Assembly: GCA_015501055.1 (NCBI GenBank)
Contig: JADNYV010000032.1
Location: 124,001-188,000, forward strand
Reading direction: 5' to 3'
Length of the DNA stretch: 64,000 bases
From: Mucidula mucida
Lineage: Eukaryota > Basidiomycota > Agaricomycetes > Agaricales > Physalacriaceae
Shown here: positions 1 through 10,856 of the stretch, piece after piece
How the letters are laid out: every line of letters begins with the position of its first letter
How positions within the stretch are numbered: position 1 is the stretch's first letter
Position numbers and translations under genes: made by a program
Notes under the pieces: model-generated
The model's database searches: none
The model's input: the letters and a program-made list of their open reading frames with translations, nothing else
What the model was told of the DNA's origin: nothing

Positions 1-2
1 TT

Positions 3-947
3 GTCGTCCATATGCCCGTGTACATCATGGGCCGCCTTGGCGCACGAATGGTCGAGGATGAAGAGGAGACACAGGCTACAAACAAAGTCACTTTTGGCTT
101 ATTATCGATGTTGATGATTTACCCTGCGGCGTTCTTTTTCCTCTGGGCGCTTTTGTGGTATACTCCAATGGGGGCCATTCTGGCCGGCGGGATAGTATAT
201 TTGTTTGCCATCTATCACAACAAAATGATTAATGGTCAGTATGATTGACCTCGCCACCTCGAACCATTACTGATTTTTCCCCTCAGATAATTATGAACAG
301 TAAGTGAAGCACCTCGAAAAGTTCCGTCTCTCGGCTCACCACCTACTAGCGCTAAGCGCCTTCTAGCGACTTGGCGCATCCTTGTCGGGGTCTGGGCCCC
401 CAAGCGAATGGAGCTGTCTCTCGCTGCGTTGTCGCAATACACCACCCCCGTGCTTCCTAAGGATAATCCATGGATTGATAAGGCTAAAAAGACGCCAACT
501 TCTTCAAACCCACCGTCACCCACGCCGCCGGCCGTCGAGGTGCCCAAGGTGCTTCCGAACGACACACCACAGGACTTGCTCACCGCCGAGCCGCCAGTCA
601 AATCTCGCAAGAAGCGTCGCCCACCTACACGTCGCATTATGCGCCACGTCCTGCGCGCACGCGTGGAGGCAGTGAAGGCGCTTGCTGGGTTCTTTGATCA
701 GCTCGAGCGAGGTGGCTCGGGCAAGAGACTTCATGCGAGCGCTCATCTGGCCAAGCTGCATGGGTGGGAAGCGGACGGGCAAGGGTGGCGTACTGCGAAT
801 GAGGTTACGCGGTATTTGAGGAGCAAGGGTGCGAAGATTCCGTCGATCCAGACGTCTGTGAGCGCGATCGATGCGGAGTGGGCTGCGTTGAGCAGTGATG
901 GCGAGGTTAGCAGTCCTGTGGATGAAAGCAGTGCGCACGAGTTTTAA
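3..947 (+). CDS. glycerol-3-phosphate O-acyltransferase (Sct1/Gpt2-like), C-terminal part
   Basis: This is the 3' end of a gene that enters from the left edge of the window. GPATs of this family acylate sn-glycerol-3-phosphate at the ER membrane, the first step of phospholipid and triacylglycerol synthesis. The visible part starts with VVHMPVYIMGRLGARM and an acidic loop (VEDEEETQ), followed by two hydrophobic segments (codons at about 90-220) and a long basic, Pro/Ser-rich cytosolic tail. This is the usual C-terminus of fungal Sct1/Gpt2 proteins; the catalytic HX4D region lies outside the window. Three exons join in frame: 3-234, a 13-nt micro-exon 287-299, and 350-947. The introns are 235-286 and 300-349. 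The acceptor at 349 is preferred because the one at 356 would create an immediate stop. The final exon encodes LATWRILVGVWAPKRM and ends with TAA at 947. Family assignment is from memory of homologues. Confidence 0.85.
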
Positions 948-1773
948 GGGATTTCCTGACGGTTCGTTCTATGGGTGTACGTGTATATTACGATCTTTTT
1001 CATGATAATGTGAGTGATTTGTCATTGCTGATTGAAAGTGGATGCCACTTAGCGCTATGTTGGTATGTCCGATGATCATATCTGTGTTGTTCTGAAAGCA
1101 AATGGACCGTCTGTTAGGTTTCGTCCTTTCATAGTAGCCATCTTTGTCCTCACTCCGAAGGAGTGCCTCAAATGTGTGAGCACCATTAGAGAAGAATGGT
1201 GGATGCAAGTACGGTCACTAGGGGATCTCTCTTATTGAAGACTCTTGCTACACATGACGTGTGTGAGTTTTGCTCTGTGGGCTCTTCGTCAGAGCATGCG
1301 GTTCGTGTAACCGGTTGCGGTGTAGGATGCGCAGAGCAAAAGCCGCGCTTCTCTAGAGCGATATCTCCACGTAGTTGTCACTTTTCACGGGACCGCGATC
1401 GACTCTTACCAAGCAGCTGACTTCTGTAGATCGTTTCCGTGCTACTCGTGCGTACTCTCTCAGCATTTTTGTAAGCACACGCTGGTCATTATCTCGGTAG
1501 GGCTCGGTAGGCGTCGCGCATATCCGCGATTGAACTAACTTGGGCGTTAGACGCGAGCCAAGCCACACCGAACATGGCGGGGACCGGTGAAGTGAGGTAT
1601 TGAATGAGCAATCACCTACGGTTTGTCCCGTACGACGCAGTCAAGAATATATAAATGACGACGCGTTCCTCAGAATCATCAATCATACTTGCAGTTGTAT
1701 CATTGACAAGAGGTACTGTTTATCTTGCATATTAACGCTCGACGATTGCTGATCATCCCAACAACAGAAGAGC
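948..1773. other. intergenic, no gene recognised
   Basis: About 0.8 kb between the acyltransferase stop and the next start. Short open frames on both strands have no recognisable motif and no plausible splice partners. The last 150 bp before 1774 contain an AT-rich 'atatataaatg' stretch near 1648 that could serve as the TATA region of the downstream gene. Confidence 0.5.
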
Positions 1774-3061
1774 ATGTCTCAAAGAATCCTTATAATCGGT
1801 GCTGGCTTTGGCGGAGTATGGTCTGCTCTAAGTGCCGTGCGCGCTCTCGACATCGCAGGGCGTCAAGATGTCGAAGTGGCGCTCATCGCACCCGAACCTA
1901 CCATGTACATGCGTCCTCGTCTTTACGAGGCTGACATCTCCACCGCGAGGCCCTCTGTTCTGGACCTGTTGGACATTGTTGGTGTACGCTACATCCAAGG
2001 CACCGTCAGTCGCATCTCAACCGACGATCACAAAGTCGAATACGCTTTGGACTCGGGCGCATGCTCCATCGTGTACGATCGTCTTGTTCTCGCTAGTGGC
2101 AGTAAAGTCTTTATGCCTAGCTCCGTCGAAGGTTTGCAGGAACATGCATTCATAGTCGACAACTATAACGACGCCATGAAGCTAGAGGCACACCTCCAAG
2201 GCTCTCGTCTCTTCCGGAATCGACTCCTGGCCGGAACACTGTCGTCGTCGCCGGTGGGGGGTTTACAGGTATCGAAGCGGCTACAGAGCTCCCCAGTCGT
2301 CTTCGCCCCATGTCGGCGATTCCCAAGTATTCATGGTGGAGAAGCACAACGAAGTCGGACCCGAATTGGGGCCTGGGCCGCGCCCGGTCATTTTACAGGC
2401 GTTGCAAGAGCTTGGGGTAACTTTCTACACCGGTGAAAGTGTCGTGGCCGTGGATGCGGATGGGGCAGTTCTGTCATCTGGAAAGCGCATTGAAGCGAAG
2501 ACCGTGATTTGGACTGTCGGTGTTCGTGCTTCCGCTCTCACGGAGCAGATATCTGGAGCCCAACACGACCAGAGCGGCCGTCTCCTGGTCGACGACAACC
2601 TTAAAGTCATAGGTGTGCAGGACGTGTTCGCGACGGGGGATGCCGCGCACGCTCGGACTAATGATAAGGGACATATGGCTATGATGTCCTGCCAGCACGC
2701 AATATACTCGGGTATGTTCCGCATTACAATGGCTTTCCTCAAACCACGACTCACCGTAGCGTTTCCCAGGCGCTCGTCAGGGCATAACGCCGCTCAAGAC
2801 CTGCTTGGCCTTCCGCTTCACAAGTACCGACAGCCGTACTATGTGACGTGTCTTGACCTCGGTGGTTCCGGTGCTGTGGTCACCCAGGGCTGGGATCGTG
2901 AGGTTCTCCTGACGGGTGTGGCGGCGAAGCATTACAAACAACAGATCAACCAGTCTCTGATTTACCCTCCTGCGGCCAACCGTGCTGAGGCTCTTGCGGT
3001 AGCCAGACCTGATATCGAATATGAAGAGAAGGATGGGGTTTTGCAGTACAGACTTGATTGA
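1774..3061 (+). CDS. NDH-2-like FAD/NAD(P)-dependent oxidoreductase, frame interrupted twice
   Basis: The product resembles single-polypeptide pyridine nucleotide-disulfide oxidoreductases of the type II NADH dehydrogenase group, which pass electrons from NAD(P)H through FAD to a quinone or other acceptor. The N-terminus has a Rossmann FAD motif (IIGAGFGGVWSAL). A second dinucleotide motif (VVVAGGGFTGIEAATEL, about 2240-2290) binds NAD(P)H. A GDAAHA segment (2638-2652) contacts FAD. The sequence is readable only if the frame changes twice: near 2195-2202 and near 2320-2328. In each case one base seems to be missing from a short G run. An in-phase intron fits 2712-2780 (69 nt) and restores a GHNAAQDLLG segment. 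The stop is at 3061. The frame breaks could be assembly errors or early pseudogenisation; no splice pattern explains them because the second dinucleotide motif lies between them. Confidence 0.75.
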
Positions 3062-3246
3062 ACAGTAATCAACAATATCACAGATTCCCAAGACAGGACA
3101 CAAGAGTTGACTGCAGCCCCGAATGCGATGTTCCATGCTGACGCCTGTACCCAGCCGGGCAGGTTTCGCGCCAGTTTGGCCGGCGTCAATCTGCCCTAGA
3201 TACCACCTCTACAAAACTGCGAACAGCCAGTGGTGAATTTGTACAC

Positions 3247-4093
3247 GTGCAATCTTTGGACATAGCTCTGAAGCTGATTATTGTGGTTTCAAGTGCTGGA
3301 ACCAATGGACCGATCCAAGACAGTGACAAGTTCATGGCCAGTAAGATGACCGCATCAGATCCATTTGAACCAGAGTATAGGGAAGCTTGGCTTGATGTTT
3401 TCAACCTCAACACGATAGCCCCCTTTTTCGTTACTCGCGCCTTCACCACTCTGCTTACTAAAGGTGCCCAATCCCGATGCAAGGGTGCTACTTCAAGTGT
3501 CACCAACATCTCCAGCTGTGCCTCTGCGATTCAATCTCAGCTCACGCCCGTCAGTGTAAGTATTCAGAATTCTCATTATATAGATCTCAAGCAGGATTCA
3601 CAGGTCGGATATTCTATCAGCAAGGCCGCCGTCGACCAACTCGCCGTAGTGCTAGCAACTAGCTTTGCCGCTCGAGGGGTTCCTATCCGCGTCAACGCGA
3701 TACATCCGGGACTGTTCGCGTCGGAGCTCAACGAAAACGCGACAGATGCGGCGTTGACTGCGCCGCTTCCAGGATTCGTTGCACCAATTCCCGTTGGAAG
3801 ATTTGCGACGTGAATTTTTGCATCTCTGACACATATATATATATGACGTGTATTCCAGACCTGAAGAGATGGGTTCCACTGCGACGTATTTGGCAACATC
3901 TGAGTATACGAATGGTGTGATTCTTAGAGTTGATGGCGGTGGTCAATCCGTAGTGCCAGTAAAAGATTCGCATTTGATGTTTATCCCACTTCAAAGTCGA
4001 CACTGTAGAAGTCCCAAGTTGTATTTCACGTATGTAGTACTGCTACTTACCGGTAGATTTCCTCGGCGCCACAACTCAACATCCATTTCTTGA
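3247..4093 (+). CDS. short-chain dehydrogenase/reductase, N-terminus missing
   Basis: The readable part is the C-terminal two thirds of an SDR. It has an SSAGTNGP segment at the place of NNAG, the helix WLDVFNLNTIAPFFVTRAF, the catalytic Ser region (VTNISSCAS), the YSISKAAV segment supplying the active-site Tyr-x-x-x-Lys, a VNAIHPGLFASEL loop, and a terminal NGVILRVDGGG motif. SDRs use NAD(P)H to interconvert alcohols and ketones; the substrate cannot be told. Introns fit 3556-3603 and 3810-3858. The N-terminal TGxxxGIG cofactor loop was not found in any frame between the upstream stop (3061) and 3247. The first in-frame codon here is GTG rather than ATG, and the frame stays open upstream only to a stop at 3139-3141. 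The gene therefore looks truncated, possibly a decaying remnant, in the same orientation as the preceding oxidoreductase. Confidence 0.65.
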
Positions 4094-6108
4094 AAATACC
4101 TCTACTATAGAGGAAATCCCTGCGCAGTCCAGACTCCACTGACTTTGGATATATGTAGTTCATGTATAAGCGTTACCCCAACAATTGCCTGAACTTTGAA
4201 GGCTCGCATTTCAAAATTCACGCGTTTCGGTGTCCCGGGCCGGTCCGAGGCTCTTATGACGTCCTAGATGTGTCTCGCTTTCCTGCTTTCTGACCACCTC
4301 TCTACCTTGGTGCACTACCGGCTTTCAGGCGGGAGCCGACGCCCTTCATGGGCCTCTGCGCCACACGTATCATGGAATGCACATTGTTTACGTAGGCTTG
4401 CAAGCGCCACACCACCGAACATCTCTTTCATTTCATTTAACATGTCGTTTACGCGTTGGGCTACGTGAACGAAGCCCTTGTATGAAGTGAAGCTGTGGAT
4501 ACGGTACGTTCTTAGCTATATACATGTGTGTGTGAAATTTGCTGAATCGCTTCGAGTTGTGGAGACGAGGAGAGCTTCGTTCATTCTCATTGCAAGCATC
4601 TCGCTCCTTCTTCCAATAATTTCCGTCGTAAGTACCAGCTATTGGGCTACCGCGAAGTACTCACTACGGTAAGATGATCGCAGACCGTCGTCATACTTTC
4701 ATCTACGCGACCTTGACATAGCAGTCAATACTCTTCGTCGGCATCTTGGAGTGCTGGTACGCGACTGTTACTACGTGTGACCGATGGTATCCGGTAAGCC
4801 TTAAGAAGGCATTCCGTAAACTGAGATTAATCTCAAGCTGTAGCAGAACTCGAAACAGCGAGAAACTACCTCCGTAGGCTGCGTGTAGTGACCACTGTCA
4901 TGTGGTCACGGTTTCCTGGCGCCTTTTCGAGAGACGTGTCGCAAATAGAATCTATATCCTCGACCGTTGAGTCAACATCTTCTTTTGAGTCCACGCCTCC
5001 TTCGGCAACGCTCGATTACATCTTGGCTCTCTGCGGAAGACATGTTTCTGGGCCTCACTTGACTTTCTGGATATGTGGCACGGCCCAGCGGATGGGTTTG
5101 TTGTCCAACACGCGCAAGCAGCGTGCTGTATCATTTTCTGCACCCGTTTGCGCGTCTTTTCGGCGTTTATTGCAGCATTTGGCTGTCAGATTGCGTTAAG
5201 CTGTTAAATGTGCTCTCACAGGTGTCATCTGGAGGCGTTTAAGCTCGAACTCAAGGCAGTGCTAGGTACGTGCCGTGATTGTCTATGAGACTACCTAATG
5301 GATTCAGATTCTTGCCGCCACTCTACAGGCGTGTCTCCTATATCATCCGACACTGATTGCAAGGGTGTTAGCTCGCAACGGCACAAACCATATTTGTCGA
5401 ACCATGGTCTCCTTTATCGATCATCGATGGATATGTCCCCGTGCTATGAGCTGAGGAAACCTTATAATGAGGCTTGGTCCTTTGGCCTTTCGCACGTAAT
5501 TATACCTCCAGGGTAAACGTTCTCATGCCAGGACTAAATGGGAGTTTACATTCCGTCTCGTTAGGTGTCTGTCCGCCTTCTGCAAGAAGTCAGAAGTGAA
5601 TTAGCCGGACTGTGACCCGAGGTTCTGAGTGGTCATGGGAAGGTCGACCATATTCAATGACCTGCCTGGGGGTGAACAGCTACGCTCACAGGAGGCTGCG
5701 GAGTCAGAGGGAATGCTCCGGTCCCAGTGCAAGTTCGCAGTTCCCCACTCGTCATTTGAATCCACAGGAATCCACACTTCATATCTCGACGGGAGGTTCT
5801 AGGGTGCTGGGGCTTCTCTGGGTGGCGTCTCGGATCCATAGCTTGACTGCGGAGAATCTCCCCTCGTCTTCCCCAAACCGAGATCAATTACTATTCTTAT
5901 GCATGTCATCTCTTCGCAGCCTGGAACGGCCCTTCTGCCATTCAACCCAGTCACTCCCGAGTCCTTCGTACCGTCTGGAAAATCGGAGATTGAACTACTT
6001 CCATAACCGGCGAATAGTGATTTCAGGCTCGGCGTTAGTCGGTCATCATCTAGACTACATCCACCTCGTGTTCTGAACCGTCGCGATACCCCTTGCTTCC
6101 GGACCACG
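4094..6108. other. 2-kb intergenic region, no gene recognised
   Basis: The longest open frames (for example 5612-6076 on + and 5799-6485 on -) show no family motif. Those nearest 6109 run against the start of the aminopeptidase gene and appear to be shadows. No terminal repeats or transposase fragments were seen. Part of this stretch is presumably the promoter and 5' leader of the 6109 gene. Confidence 0.45.
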
Positions 6109-9100
6109 ATGGCACCTCCCCCGCCTCCCCCTCCGCCTCCTCCGCCACCAATATGTATGCCGTTCATGGGCTCAAAGAAACCGAAACGACGTCTGTCGTT
6201 CTCGAGCCTTAGTACCGGTGCACCGTTGGCGGCAGGGACGGGTCCAAACGAAAAATTAACGAGAATGAACTCGCAGCGAAGCGGAAGCTCGAGCTTTTCG
6301 TCGTCGACCATGACGAATACTTCGTTCGGCAACCTGACCGCGCTCACGTTCCGAACGGACTCGGAAAAGTACGAGGACGTGCCGAAGGATCTGATGTTTG
6401 ACAAGAAGGGCAAGCTCGTGCGCTCGAACACGATGACGGGTACGACAAACAAAGAGAAGGAGAAAGAGAAGGAAAAGGCAGTCAAGGAGAAGAGTGGATC
6501 AAAGTGGGGTTATGGATTTGGATTGGGCAAGAAGAAGGAGGCGGAGGCTGAAGCTGCTGCCGCGGAAAGAAATCTGACGCGGGGGCTCTCACAGAGGACC
6601 CTTCCTGTTTACCAGGCCACGTCGCAACCTCCTACTCGTCACAACTCACAGTCGACACAGTCCAGCAAGCGCACGCAAGAAAGCGGCAGGACTCATCGGA
6701 CACACGACTCGAATCGGTCCAAGGGTTCGCGCAGCGCTGGTCGAGCACCTTATGGTCCGCAGCCGCACGGCCTCACCGGATATCGCGCTAGCCAGGATAC
6801 GCTCGTGCAGAGTGACTCGATCTATCGTCGGAAGGCTGATGATGTCGCCTCGATACACGAAGTGCTCGACTCGACCCAACGGTTAGAAGATCTGAGGAAG
6901 CTTATGGTCAAGGAGAGGGTGGACATATAGTATGTGGTATTCGCTGTTTTCTCGATTTTTACTGATGACCTCTAATTCGTATAGTATCGTTCCTAGTGCA
7001 GATGCACATATGTCAGAGTACGTCGCAGCTAGCGATCAGCGCCGGCAGTTCATGACAGGGTAGGTGCCGTTATACATTACTGACAACCCACGTCTAACGG
7101 TCTTTCGAGATTTTCGGGCTCTTCTGGTGAAGCAATCGTCACCGAATCAGCCGCTTATCTCGTCACAGATTCTCGATATTTCATGCAGGCGCAAGAACAA
7201 ATGGACAACAACTGGAAGCTTGTTCGGGCGGGCCAAGGCTACGATTATTCTGACTGGGTTGCATTCCTCATGGTAAGCATAGCCTTTAGGCTGACTGGCG
7301 TTCCTTACTAATTCATGTACAAGACAATCTGCAAAAGCAAAAGGATCGGAATTGACGGGCGCATGCTCCCTTACGAGAAAGCCGTCCACATCACCAACCT
7401 GCTCAATGATCAGGACGCCAAGATGGTCTATCCAATCCAAAACCTCGTTGATCTAGTTTGGAAGGACAAGCCGTCTAGGTCGAAAGACCCGGTATTCCTT
7501 CAGCCAAGGGAGTATACTGGTCAGTTCATTTTGCTGTGGCGAAATGACCTCGTATCTCATTCATATCTTAGGCGAGGAAGCGTCATCGAAACTGGCCAAG
7601 GTGAGGGCTTGGGTAGAGGCGCAGCGTCCAGACAAGCCTTCGTATGCGCGCGCGGAGCCCAAGCCTCAGCACTACCAGATTGGCATTCTTATCACGGCGC
7701 TCGATCAGATAGGTGAATTTTTTTTATATCTCAGGCCAGACTCTAATCTAATGATACTTTCAGCGTACCTATTGAATTTGCGCGGCTCTGATATCCCATT
7801 TAACCCGCTCTTCCACGCGTACTTGTTCATCGGGCTTAAGGCGACCTACCTATTCTTGGAAGGGTCAAAGGTCAATGAGGAGGTTGCGCCGTACTTGGCG
7901 TCTCTTGGCGTGGAGAGACGAGACTACAGCGATATCTGGAAGTTCCTTCGTAAGCGTGAGTGGGGCGGCGAGGGCAAGGTAATTCCGCATTCGAGAGATG
8001 TTCTTGATTATTACTGATCATCCCATATTCTATAGATCATCATGTCGCCGAGCGCCTCGTACACCATTGCGTTGGTATTATCGAGTTATCGGACGACCAT
8101 CATGAAATCTCCCGTCTTGGATATGATGGCGGTGAAGAACGATGTCGAACTTGAAGGGCTCCGGAGAGCTTACCTTCGAGATGGTGTTGCCTTTGTACGT
8201 CGTCTCTTCTTGGACGCTCATCAGTACTGACTGACATATGTTTAGGTCCAATTCTTGGCATGGCTAGAGGACAAGATCCTCAACAAGGGCTACGACATTT
8301 CCGAATGGGAGGCGTCTCAGCGCCTGCTCGAGTTCAGGAAGAAACAACACGGCTTCATGGGGCTTGCCTATGCGACTATTTCGGGCAGTGGTCCAAACGG
8401 CGCGCTTCCGCACTACTCGCCACGCAAGTCTGAGGCGCGTATGATCGACAGGAATACACCATATGTCAAGTAAGTTGTTTGCGTACGTTAGTGGGGCAAT
8501 CGTTGATTAGACTTCGTATAGCGATTCTGGCGGGCAGTATCGCGATGGCACGTGTGATACTACACGCACGATTCATCTCGGCCGTCCTGATGCTGAGATG
8601 TGTGAAGCGTACACTCGGGTGCTCCAGGGACATGTGCGTGTGGTCTGGGTTTTTTTCAATGTATGGTACATTGACTCCGTTTATAGATCGCTATCGATAC
8701 GGCAGTGTTCCCGGAGGGCACGTCTGGGAAGTCTTTGGACGTCTTGGCGCGCAATGCGCTTTGGAAGGAAGGGATGAACTATGGGGTGAGTGTTACAATA
8801 ATGTTCAGCCGGATGCGGTGTTGATGGGCGTGTTTTTCTTTTTCGCAGCATGGCTCTGGGCACGGGTTTGGGTCGTTTTTGACTGTGCATGAAGGGGCTT
8901 ATAGTTTCTCACACGAGGTTCCACTGAAACCGAATTTTACTCTCACGAATGAGCCGGGCTATTGTGCGTATTTGCTGCTGCGTTTCGTTTTTTTTTTTGG
9001 TGCTGACGGGTTGATAGATGTGGCTGGTAAATGGGGCATTCGTATTGAGTCTGCGCTGGTAGTCCGGCGAGTGAGGGTAGGTGTCTTTATCTCGGGCTAC

Positions 9101-9442
9101 GTTGTGATACTCACGAGGCTTTACAGACCAAGCACGAGTTCAATGGACCTATCTGGTTGTCGTTTGAGCGGCTGACCTGCGTGCCGATACAACTCAAGAT
9201 GGTCAATCGAGATATGCTCACGAGCACCGAGAAGCAGTGGCTAATTGTAAGTTCAACTTGGCTCATGATTCCCAGTTTTACTGACACTGGCATAGAACCA
9301 CAACAAGGAGTGCTTCCGCAAGTTGAGGCCGTTCTTGCAGAACACGGACAAGCGCGCGTTTGACTGGCTGAAACGCGAGACGAATAGGGAGATTGGCATT
9401 GCTGCGCCAGGCCCTGGAGGAATTACTATCGACTGGGGTTAA
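6109..9442 (+). CDS. Xaa-Pro aminopeptidase (aminopeptidase P, M24B) with long disordered N-terminal extension
   Basis: Metallo-aminopeptidase that removes an N-terminal residue preceding proline; cytosolic members act as Mn-dependent dimers. Fourteen exons join in frame to 881 aa: 6109-6929, 6985-7059, 7110-7272, 7324-7519, 7572-7712, 7764-7978, 8036-8194, 8246-8469, 8522-8633, 8687-8785, 8849-8963, 9018-9076, 9127-9246, 9296-9442. All introns are GT-AG and 49-63 nt. The creatinase-type N-domain starts at [20 protein letters not shown]. The pita-bread catalytic domain shows the five expected metal ligands: Asp in DSGGQYRDG, Asp in CDTTRT, His in GSGHGFGSF, Glu in NEPGYY and Glu in GIRIES. 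Exon 1 also encodes about 255 residues not found in the roughly 610-650-aa family standard: a run of 12 prolines, a basic [10 protein letters not shown] patch, a Lys/Glu-rich stretch and Ser/Thr/Gln-rich sequence. The extension and the start of the enzyme share one exon, so the fusion is supported. ATG 6109 opens the frame. Confidence 0.93.
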
Positions 9443-10214
9443 GAACGCTACGGACCCACGTTTTCTGTGTTTGGATACTAAGTTTATTGGCCACGCCCTG
9501 GATTTATCTATATGTTCATGCTAGGTACTTATATTATTTAGACCTTTTACTTGATACCTAACCCCCCTCGGTGCTTTCGTTTTGCTACCTTACATTATTG
9601 TGATTGTTTTTTTCTCTGTACGACATTGTATGTAGGATGGATGTATAGCTGTACTGAAAGTCGGATCTGTTAGGGACCGGCTGCTGCATATACTTATCAT
9701 GAATGGAAGATGATTTTTATGAATCTTCTTATTCAGGGAGAAGTGGGGAGGGGAACACAGACTCAGACTGATGGTGATCCAATTTGAGCTTACGGTGTGG
9801 GCGCGGGGGATCCTCCCGAATTGTGCTAGCGGAGGAAGGTAATTCGTTGTCGGCGCCTGTTCCTCTGTCTGCAAAGGGAGAGGGCGACTAAACGTTTTTC
9901 GGTTGAGGGTAATGTCATTGACGTGTATACCATTTCCTGCAACCGGCCTCCGCACTAACTTTATCGTTAGGATAGCCTACTAGAGCACTACCAAAGTCGC
10001 GCCGCCACAAAAGGTGGTAGGTCGGCGGTTCTCACTGCAAGACGATCGTTGGAATAAACGAGACCATGATGTTGAGTACACTGATAATACATTGATTGAT
10101 TAATCTTCTTTCTTTCTTCGATTCCATCTAGCCTGCAATAAATCTCTCCATCTCATTCGATCAAGCTCTCTTCACATCTTCACCAACTGTCAGCTAGCAC
10201 AGCGAGTAATAGAT
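9443..10214. other. 3' flank and intergenic, no gene recognised
   Basis: Contains AT-rich sequence after the aminopeptidase stop, consistent with a 3' UTR. The minus-strand frame at 9590-9955 has no recognisable motif and is left out. Confidence 0.45.
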
Positions 10215-10571
10215 CTAGTATTCTAACACACCTTTACCGTTCTCTTCCTCGGTGCGAACTTGGAGCACCCGCGCCTCCTCGGACGCGGTATAATAATCTT
10301 TCATACCCCCATATCGCAGCTGCCTCTCAGGTAGTTGGTACATTGCGCCGTGCTGGGTCATGGCCATGTAGTCCTCCTCACTCCATCCTTCATCATTGCA
10401 GCGCTCGGGATGAAGGCCGTCTGGGTGGAACCGCGGGACGGAGACGCCGGAGACGTGCTTTGTCTCAGTAATAGTAGTAACCGTCCGCAAGGGGAGAACG
10501 GGGTTCCGAGCCGTGCGCAAAATGCAGCGGATCGAGTGCAAGTTCAGGTGTGCTGCGCGCATGCTTATCAT
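10215..10571 (-). CDS. small hypothetical protein, possibly mitochondrial
   Basis: A single uninterrupted frame of about 118 aa from an ATG at 10571. The first 35 residues carry several Arg and His and no acidic residue (MISMRAAHLNLHSIRCILRT), the composition expected of a mitochondrial targeting peptide. The remainder is hydrophilic and contains HPERCNDEGWSEEDYMAM and a Tyr-rich KDYYTASEEA segment. I do not recognise the family. The contrast between an acid-free leader and an acidic, Trp/Tyr-containing body argues for a real gene over a chance ORF. The overlapping frames on the other strand are less protein-like. It stands alone between the aminopeptidase 3' flank and the inverted-repeat arm. 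Confidence 0.4.
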   Translation of the reverse strand: MISMRAAHLNLHSIRCILRTARNPVLPLRTVTTITETKHVSGVSVPRFHPDGLHPERCNDEGWSEEDYMAMTQHGAMYQLPERQLRYGGMKDYYTASEEARVLQVRTEEENGKGVLEY

Positions 10572-10856
10572 GGTCAAGATAGGGTGTGAAAGCGTACTCT
10601 ATTGCACTGCCATTGCCTTTTCTGGGAGAACGTGGCGAAGTGGATGTCTTCAACTATGACGCATAGTTTCACACGAGATTCCGGAGATATTCGCTTTCCT
10701 GGCCTGCTGTATCTTGTGTTCGGATTTCCAACGAGACAGACTCGCACGGTTAGCCCTCTGGGTTTGATACGCCGCAACGCGTAATCAACATTTGTTGAAA
10801 AGCGATGGCAAGCTAGAGGCTAATCCACGGAAGGAATCCATTATTTCTCTCAATCT

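Noticed and set aside
5799..6485. 228-aa minus-strand ORF with a Gly run
   Set aside because: The glycine run is the antisense of the proline codons of the aminopeptidase gene.
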